The notes below the pieces were generated by a model that searched no databases, was not told the DNA's origin, and saw only the letters and a program-made list of their open reading frames with translations. 16,665 bases of DNA from JBGPNN01 sp041487495 (GTDB lineage: Bacteria; Sysuimicrobiota; Sysuimicrobiia; Sysuimicrobiales; Humicultoraceae), in contig JBGPNN010000052.1 in assembly GCA_041487495.1 (NCBI GenBank), forward strand, positions 1 through 16,665. The letters run 5' to 3'. This document shows, piece by piece, positions 13,435 through 16,665 of this stretch; within the stretch, counting starts at the first letter, position 1, and the number at the start of each line of letters is the position of its first letter. The position numbers and the translations under genes are program-made.

Positions 13435-13914
13435 TCACCTCACCGCCGCGGCCATCAGCGGGCGCGCGGCGCCCGCATCGAGAACCAGATCGATGCTGTC
13501 TCCCAGGATAAACACAACGTGCTGGGCCGTCGGGGCCGGCGCCTGGCCCGGGCGGCATGTTGTGACGGCGAGCGCCAAATCGGCGGCCCGCATCAACGCC
13601 AGGGGAATCGGGTCGACCGAGATGCTGGCCGGCATCGACAGGCGGGCTGCCTGTTCGCGCGAGGCGGCCAGGTACCGCAGGTCCCGCTGCGCAACGCCGG
13701 TGACCTCGCAGAGCCGCCGTCGTGCAGTCTCATCCGTCGCTGAGCAGCCGACGATATAGCCCTCGGCGATGGGAAAGATCAATATTCCGCCGGCCTGCAG
13801 TGCCTCAACAGCCTTGCGAGGTGCCGCGTGGTCATCGGGGTTGACGCGAATGATGCGCACGGGCATCGGCGTGTGCTCGGTCGCGGTTGAAAACGACAGG
13901 CTGTAGTAGCTCAA
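13435..13914 (-). CDS. Degenerate Sua5/YrdC-like protein
   Basis: This 159-aa protein occupies the exact slot of sua5/ywlC (tsaC) in the prfA-prmC-sua5-rpiB cluster and keeps faint YrdC features. These include ALQAGGILIFPIAEGYIVGC (38-57) in place of the usual LxxGGxxxxPTETVYGLG, and a closing FILGDSIDLVLDAGAA (135-150) like the family's vdlildgG. The KxR nucleotide-binding signature, the WPGPxT stretch and the SAN motif are not recognisable, and about 40 middle residues are missing. A normal L-threonylcarbamoyladenylate synthase (tRNA t6A) function is therefore doubtful. The frame is open and translation signals are good. The TTG start at 13914 directly follows the prmC stop with GGAGG seven bases upstream, which decides it over the internal ATG at 13866. 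It could be a repurposed or decaying paralogue. Confidence 0.65.
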   Translation of the reverse strand: MSYYSLSFSTATEHTPMPVRIIRVNPDDHAAPRKAVEALQAGGILIFPIAEGYIVGCSATDETARRRLCEVTGVAQRDLRYLAASREQAARLSMPASISVDPIPLALMRAADLALAVTTCRPGQAPAPTAQHVVFILGDSIDLVLDAGAARPLMAAAVR

Positions 13915-14787
13915 TTACATGCCTCCGGCGGCGGACCCGACGCGAGCGGCGATGACCCGTTCCCATCCCAAGCCGTCCTTGCGCGTCTGCATGGCGGGAT
14001 ACCCGGCTACTCGCTTCAACAGTTCGACCACACGCGGCGCCTGGCCTGCTGACACTTCCATCACCAGCCAGCCGCCGGGTCTGAGCACGTCGGGCGCCGC
14101 CTCGATAAGCCTTAGATGAAAGCTCTCGGAGCCGGCGGGCGCGATGACCGCCGCTGTCGGCTCATAGTCCCGGATCTCGCGCGGCAGGGCGGCGACGTCT
14201 TCGCCGGCTACGTAGGGCGGATTGCAGGCAACGACATCGACACGGATGCCACCGGCGGCGATGGGTTCGAGCAGATCGCCGGACAGAAATCGCACCCGCT
14301 CGCCTACACCATGCCGGGCTGCATTGGCGCGGGCCACGTCGAGCGCGCCGGCCGAGATATCTGTGGCGAAGATGGCCGCGTCGGACCGCGCGACGGCCAG
14401 ACTGGTCGCGATCGCGCCGCTGCCCGTCCCGATGTCGACGATCTGAGGAGAGGCCGTCCCGGCGACCAGGTCGAGCACCATCTCGACCAGGACTTCGGTC
14501 TCGGGCCTGGGGATGAGCACGCGCTCGTCCACCAGGAAATCCAACCCCATGAACTCACGATGGCCGATGATGTACGCGGCCGGGCGGCCGCGCGTGCGCT
14601 CATCGAGGTAGGCCTGATAGCGCTCGAGCGCGCCGTCATCCACCGGGCGTTCCCAGGAGACATAGAGTGCCGTCCGGGACAGTGCCAGGGCATGGCGCAG
14701 CAGCACTTCGGCGGTAATCGCGGCTTCGTCGATGCCCTGGGCCGCCAGGTGCTCGCGACCCATTTGCCAGGCCTCGGCAACCGTCAC
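13915..14787 (-). CDS. prmC: Peptide chain release factor N5-glutamine methyltransferase
   Basis: This 290-aa SAM-dependent methyltransferase modifies the GGQ glutamine of release factors. An N-terminal helical domain (1-75) contains the conserved YIIGHREFMGLDFLVDERVL entry and IPRPETEVLVE (92-102). SAM motif I VDIGTGSGAIA (117-127), acidic Asp143 (ATDISAGAL) and catalytic NPPY (189-192, in DVVACNPPYV) follow. The length matches the family. The GTG start forms a 4-base GTGA overlap with the prfA stop, giving tight coupling with its own substrate's gene. The 3' end abuts the TTG start of the YrdC-like gene. Confidence 0.96.
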   Translation of the reverse strand: MTVAEAWQMGREHLAAQGIDEAAITAEVLLRHALALSRTALYVSWERPVDDGALERYQAYLDERTRGRPAAYIIGHREFMGLDFLVDERVLIPRPETEVLVEMVLDLVAGTASPQIVDIGTGSGAIATSLAVARSDAAIFATDISAGALDVARANAARHGVGERVRFLSGDLLEPIAAGGIRVDVVACNPPYVAGEDVAALPREIRDYEPTAAVIAPAGSESFHLRLIEAAPDVLRPGGWLVMEVSAGQAPRVVELLKRVAGYPAMQTRKDGLGWERVIAARVGSAAGGM

Positions 14788-15872
14788 TCGACCGCGGTCA
14801 ACTGTGCCGCCTGGTCGGCGGCGGTGAGGGCGGCGATAAATTCGTCGAGATCGCCGTCGAGCACCGACTCGATTTGGTGGACGCTCTGCCCGATGCGGTG
14901 GTCGGTCACGCGGTTCTGCGGGAAGTTGTACGTGCGGATCTTCTCGCTGCGCTCGGCGGTGCCGATCTGCTCCTTGCGCTGTTTAGCGATCGCTTCGTGT
15001 TGCTCACGCTCGGCCCGTTCGAGCAGGTGCGCGCGGAGAATGCGCATCGCCCTCTCGCGATTCTGGAACTGGGAGCGCTCGTCCTGGCAGGCGACCACGA
15101 TGCCTGTCGGGACGTGTCTGATGCGCACGGCGGTCTCGACCTTGTTGACGTTCTGCCCGCCGGCGCCACCGGCCCGGTAGGTCTCGATCTCGATCTCATC
15201 AGGGCGGATGGCGACATCGATCTCTTCGGCCTCCGGGAGAACCGCTACGGTCGCGGTGGACGTGTGGATCCGGCCGGACGATTCGGTCGCCGGGACACGC
15301 TGAACCCGGTGGACGCCGCTTTCGTATTTGAGCCGGCTGTACGCACCGCGCCCGACGATCCCAAAGATGATCTCTTTGAACCCGCCGATGCCCGTGGGAC
15401 TGGCGGACAACACTTCGGTCTTCCAGCGCCGGCGCTCCGCATAGCGCGAGTACATGCGAAAGAGCTCGCCCGCGAAGAGCGCAGCCTCGTCGCCGCCGGT
15501 CCCCGCACGCATCTCCACGATGATGTTGCGTTCATCGTAGGGATCACGCGGCAGCAGCAGAGAGCGCAGATTGACCTCGAGAGCATCCATCTGCGCCCGC
15601 AGCCCGGCGGCCTCGCTGCGGGCGAACGCGCGGATCTCGGGGTCGCCCTCGTCGCGGCCCATTGCCTCGGCCTCGGCGGCTTCACGCTCCGCCTGCGCGT
15701 AGGCGCGCCATTTGATCACCGGCTCCTCGAGCTCGGCGTGCTCCCTGGCCGTCCGTTGATAGCGCGCCTGGTCGGCAAAGATGGAAGGGTCCGCCAATGC
15801 GGTCGACGCCGCCTCGTAGCGAGATTCCATTCCTTGCAGCCGTTGCCGCATCGCAGGATCCACGTCAGTCAC
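14784..15872 (-). CDS. prfA: Peptide chain release factor 1
   Basis: This 362-aa release factor terminates translation at UAA and UAG. Residues 194-196 PAT (in VQRVPATESSGRIHTS) are the RF1-type PxT stop-codon recognition motif, where RF2 would have SPF. The catalytic GGQ is at 238-240 in AGGAGGQNVNKVETAVRI. The N-terminal coiled-coil domain (about 1-105) and MRAGTGGDEAALFAGELFRM (121-140) are also typical. The start taken is GTG at 15872. An in-frame GTG at 15863 is possible. A TATAAT lies only seven bases upstream of the start, so the mRNA may be leaderless. prmC follows with a 4-base overlap. Confidence 0.97.
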   Translation of the reverse strand: MTDVDPAMRQRLQGMESRYEAASTALADPSIFADQARYQRTAREHAELEEPVIKWRAYAQAEREAAEAEAMGRDEGDPEIRAFARSEAAGLRAQMDALEVNLRSLLLPRDPYDERNIIVEMRAGTGGDEAALFAGELFRMYSRYAERRRWKTEVLSASPTGIGGFKEIIFGIVGRGAYSRLKYESGVHRVQRVPATESSGRIHTSTATVAVLPEAEEIDVAIRPDEIEIETYRAGGAGGQNVNKVETAVRIRHVPTGIVVACQDERSQFQNRERAMRILRAHLLERAEREQHEAIAKQRKEQIGTAERSEKIRTYNFPQNRVTDHRIGQSVHQIESVLDGDLDEFIAALTAADQAAQLTAVE

Positions 15873-15879
15873 CGCCCCG

Positions 15880-15907
15880 ATTATAGCATCGGGCCCGAAG
15901 GCGTCAT
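15880..15907 (-). promoter_or_regulatory. Promoter of the prfA-prmC-sua5-rpiB run
   Basis: On the minus strand TGC-TATAAT is an extended consensus -10 (hexamer at 15885-15880). ATGACG (15907-15902) is a four-of-six -35 at 16-bp spacing. The predicted start of transcription is at about 15873, essentially at the prfA GTG. Confidence 0.7.
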
Positions 15908-15936
15908 GCTCCCGCCAATCTTGGGGGCAGAAACAC

Positions 15937-15953
15937 CGGCGCCGACGGCGCCG
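15937..15953 (-). terminator. Hairpin after rpmE, possible terminator
   Basis: CGGCGCC-GTC-GGCGCCG is a perfect 7-bp GC stem with a 3-base loop. It lies about 25 bases after the rpmE stop and is followed on the minus strand by GGTGTTTCTG. The downstream run is only partly T-rich, so termination efficiency is uncertain. It sits before the prfA promoter, as expected for a unit boundary. Confidence 0.45.
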
Positions 15954-15977
15954 AACTTCAAGAGGAACGCGCGAAGG

Positions 15978-16181
15978 CTAGATTTTGAGGCCGTACTTCT
16001 TCGCAAACTTCTGGACACGGCCCTCCGCGTCCACGAACTTGCGCGTGCCCGTATAGAACGGATGACACTTGGAGCAGATCTCCACGCGGATCGATTTTCT
16101 GGTCGACCCCGTCACAAAGGTCTCTCCGCACGCGCAGGTCACGCGTGCCTCATGGTACTCGGGGTGAATGCCTTGCTTCAT
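15978..16181 (-). CDS. rpmE: 50S ribosomal protein L31, zinc-binding type
   Basis: This 67-aa large-subunit ribosomal protein opens MKQGIHPEYHEARVTCACGE, with zinc ligands Cys16, Cys18, Cys36 and Cys39 (CAC...CSKC). The family stretches SKCHPFYTGTRKFVDAEGRV and FAKKYGL are present. The four cysteines mark the C+ form used under zinc-sufficient conditions. The ATG at 16181 has AAGGAGA seven bases upstream. The longer opening upstream in this frame is non-coding. It has its own promoter and probable terminator, upstream of prfA in the standard order. Confidence 0.97.
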   Translation of the reverse strand: MKQGIHPEYHEARVTCACGETFVTGSTRKSIRVEICSKCHPFYTGTRKFVDAEGRVQKFAKKYGLKI

Positions 16182-16217
16182 GGATGTCTCCTTGCGATCG
16201 GGATGGCAACAGGCGCG

Positions 16218-16246
16218 ATTATAGCAGACCGGTCCACGAGCGTCGA
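16218..16246 (-). promoter_or_regulatory. Promoter of rpmE
   Basis: On the minus strand the -35 TCGACG (16246-16241, four of six matches) is followed by 17 bp and TATAAT (16223-16218), preceded by TGC as an extended -10. The predicted start of transcription is near 16211, giving a leader of about 30 nt. The 11-base core TGCTATAATCG is identical to the prfA promoter. Confidence 0.75.
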
Positions 16247-16259
16247 GGCCGCGCGGGCT

Positions 16260-16275
16260 TGGGCCCCGAGGCCCA
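16260..16275 (-). terminator. Hairpin between M23 gene and rpmE promoter
   Basis: TGGGCC-TCGG-GGCCCA is a 6-bp GC stem with a tetraloop, 13 bases past the M23 stop on the minus strand. No T-run follows, so it is at best a weak or Rho-assisted terminator. Confidence 0.3.
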
Positions 16276-16288
16276 GCGGTTGGAGGAC

Positions 16289-16665
16289 TTACTGGAGAAA
16301 CTTCAGCGGATCGATCGCGTGCCCATTGACCCGTACTTCGAAGTGCACATGGGATCCGGTGCAGGCACCCGTGCAGCCGACCTGTGCAATGACCTGTCCC
16401 TGCGTCACCTGATCGCCGATCTTGACCAGGAGTTTCGACGCATGTCCATACACCGTGACCACGCCGTCGCCGTGAGCGACGAACACCACGTTCCCGTACC
16501 CGCCGTGCCACCCCGCGAAGACGACCAAACCGCCGTGGGCCGCCTGGATCTCGGTCCCCCACGGCGCGGCCAGGTCGATGCCGTCGTGGTGCCGGCGGTA
16601 CCGCCACCCGAACCGTGACGTGAGGACCCCCCGCGATGGCCAGGACAAACCCTCGACTCGCTTCA
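16289..16665 (-). CDS. M23-family metallopeptidase (LytM/NlpD-like), 5' part outside window
   Basis: The visible 125 codons cover the C-terminal peptidase domain of a zinc-dependent peptidoglycan endopeptidase that acts in the cell envelope. Features are the domain entry GLSWPSRGVLTSRFGWRY, the first zinc ligands in HHDGIDLAAPWG (HxxxD), and a strand with NVVFVAHGDGVVTVYGH. The central LVKIGDQVTQGQVIAQVG and the HxH ligands in GSHVHFEVRVNG follow. The end DPLKFLQ is typical. The frame remains open to the right edge, so the N-terminus, probably with a signal peptide and coiled coil or LysM domains, is missing. A TTG at 16648 is not the start because conserved sequence continues upstream of it. 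The metal site is complete, so activity is expected. Confidence 0.93.
   Translation of the reverse strand, partial: KRVEGLSWPSRGVLTSRFGWRYRRHHDGIDLAAPWGTEIQAAHGGLVVFAGWHGGYGNVVFVAHGDGVVTVYGHASKLLVKIGDQVTQGQVIAQVGCTGACTGSHVHFEVRVNGHAIDPLKFLQ

Noticed and set aside
13430..13558. Longer start for rpiB
   Set aside because: It would overlap the YrdC-like gene, and MRIAIGGDHAG is the usual N-terminus.
14874..16412. Long plus-strand open frame (512 codons) opposite prfA and rpmE
   Set aside because: It is antisense to two unmistakable genes, has low-complexity composition and resembles no family; such shadows are expected at this GC content.

Overview
The window is GC-rich, densely coding bacterial DNA. 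It has no rRNA, tRNA, CRISPR array or recognisable mobile element, and no gene-free stretch above about 110 bp. The minus-strand run M23 peptidase, rpmE, prfA, prmC, sua5-like, rpiB, together with glyA and upp, is the classic rpmE-prfA-prmC-ywlC-rpiB-glyA-upp neighbourhood of Firmicutes and related Terrabacteria. With the high GC, zinc-type L31 and actinobacterial-style RpiB active site, I suspect a little-studied Terrabacteria lineage (Chloroflexota, Armatimonadota or Sysuimicrobiota-like). The phylum cannot be fixed by eye.

Left part (1-3946, minus strand): upp heads a tight run of four genes. It is followed by a 579-aa fusion of a PlsY-like membrane domain with a domain resembling cyanobacterial acyl-ACP reductase. 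Next come a membrane-anchored coiled-coil protein of unknown function and a GAF/HisKA_3 sensor histidine kinase that runs off the left edge.

Middle part (4029-13059, plus strand): glyA, a methyltransferase resembling mycobacterial phthiotriol methyltransferase, and then six genes with tiny gaps or overlaps. These six are a family-5 solute-binding protein, two Dpp/Opp-type permeases, a cog3964 amidohydrolase, an unusually short FGGY-type kinase and a DgaE/SelA-like PLP enzyme. They read as a candidate uptake-deacylation-phosphorylation-elimination pathway for an amide- or ester-linked sugar or hydroxy acid. No transporter ATPase and no aldolase lie in the window.

Right part (12980-16665, minus strand): rpiB, a degenerate YrdC/Sua5-like gene, prmC and prfA (short-spaced and translationally coupled), then rpmE, then the 3' part of an M23 endopeptidase gene. 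Extended -10 promoters (TGCTATAAT) precede prfA and rpmE.

The whole plus block sits inverted inside the conserved minus-strand cluster. Flipping 4029-12979 back would place glyA directly after rpiB in the same direction. The right breakpoint has left the PLP gene reading into the antisense of rpiB.
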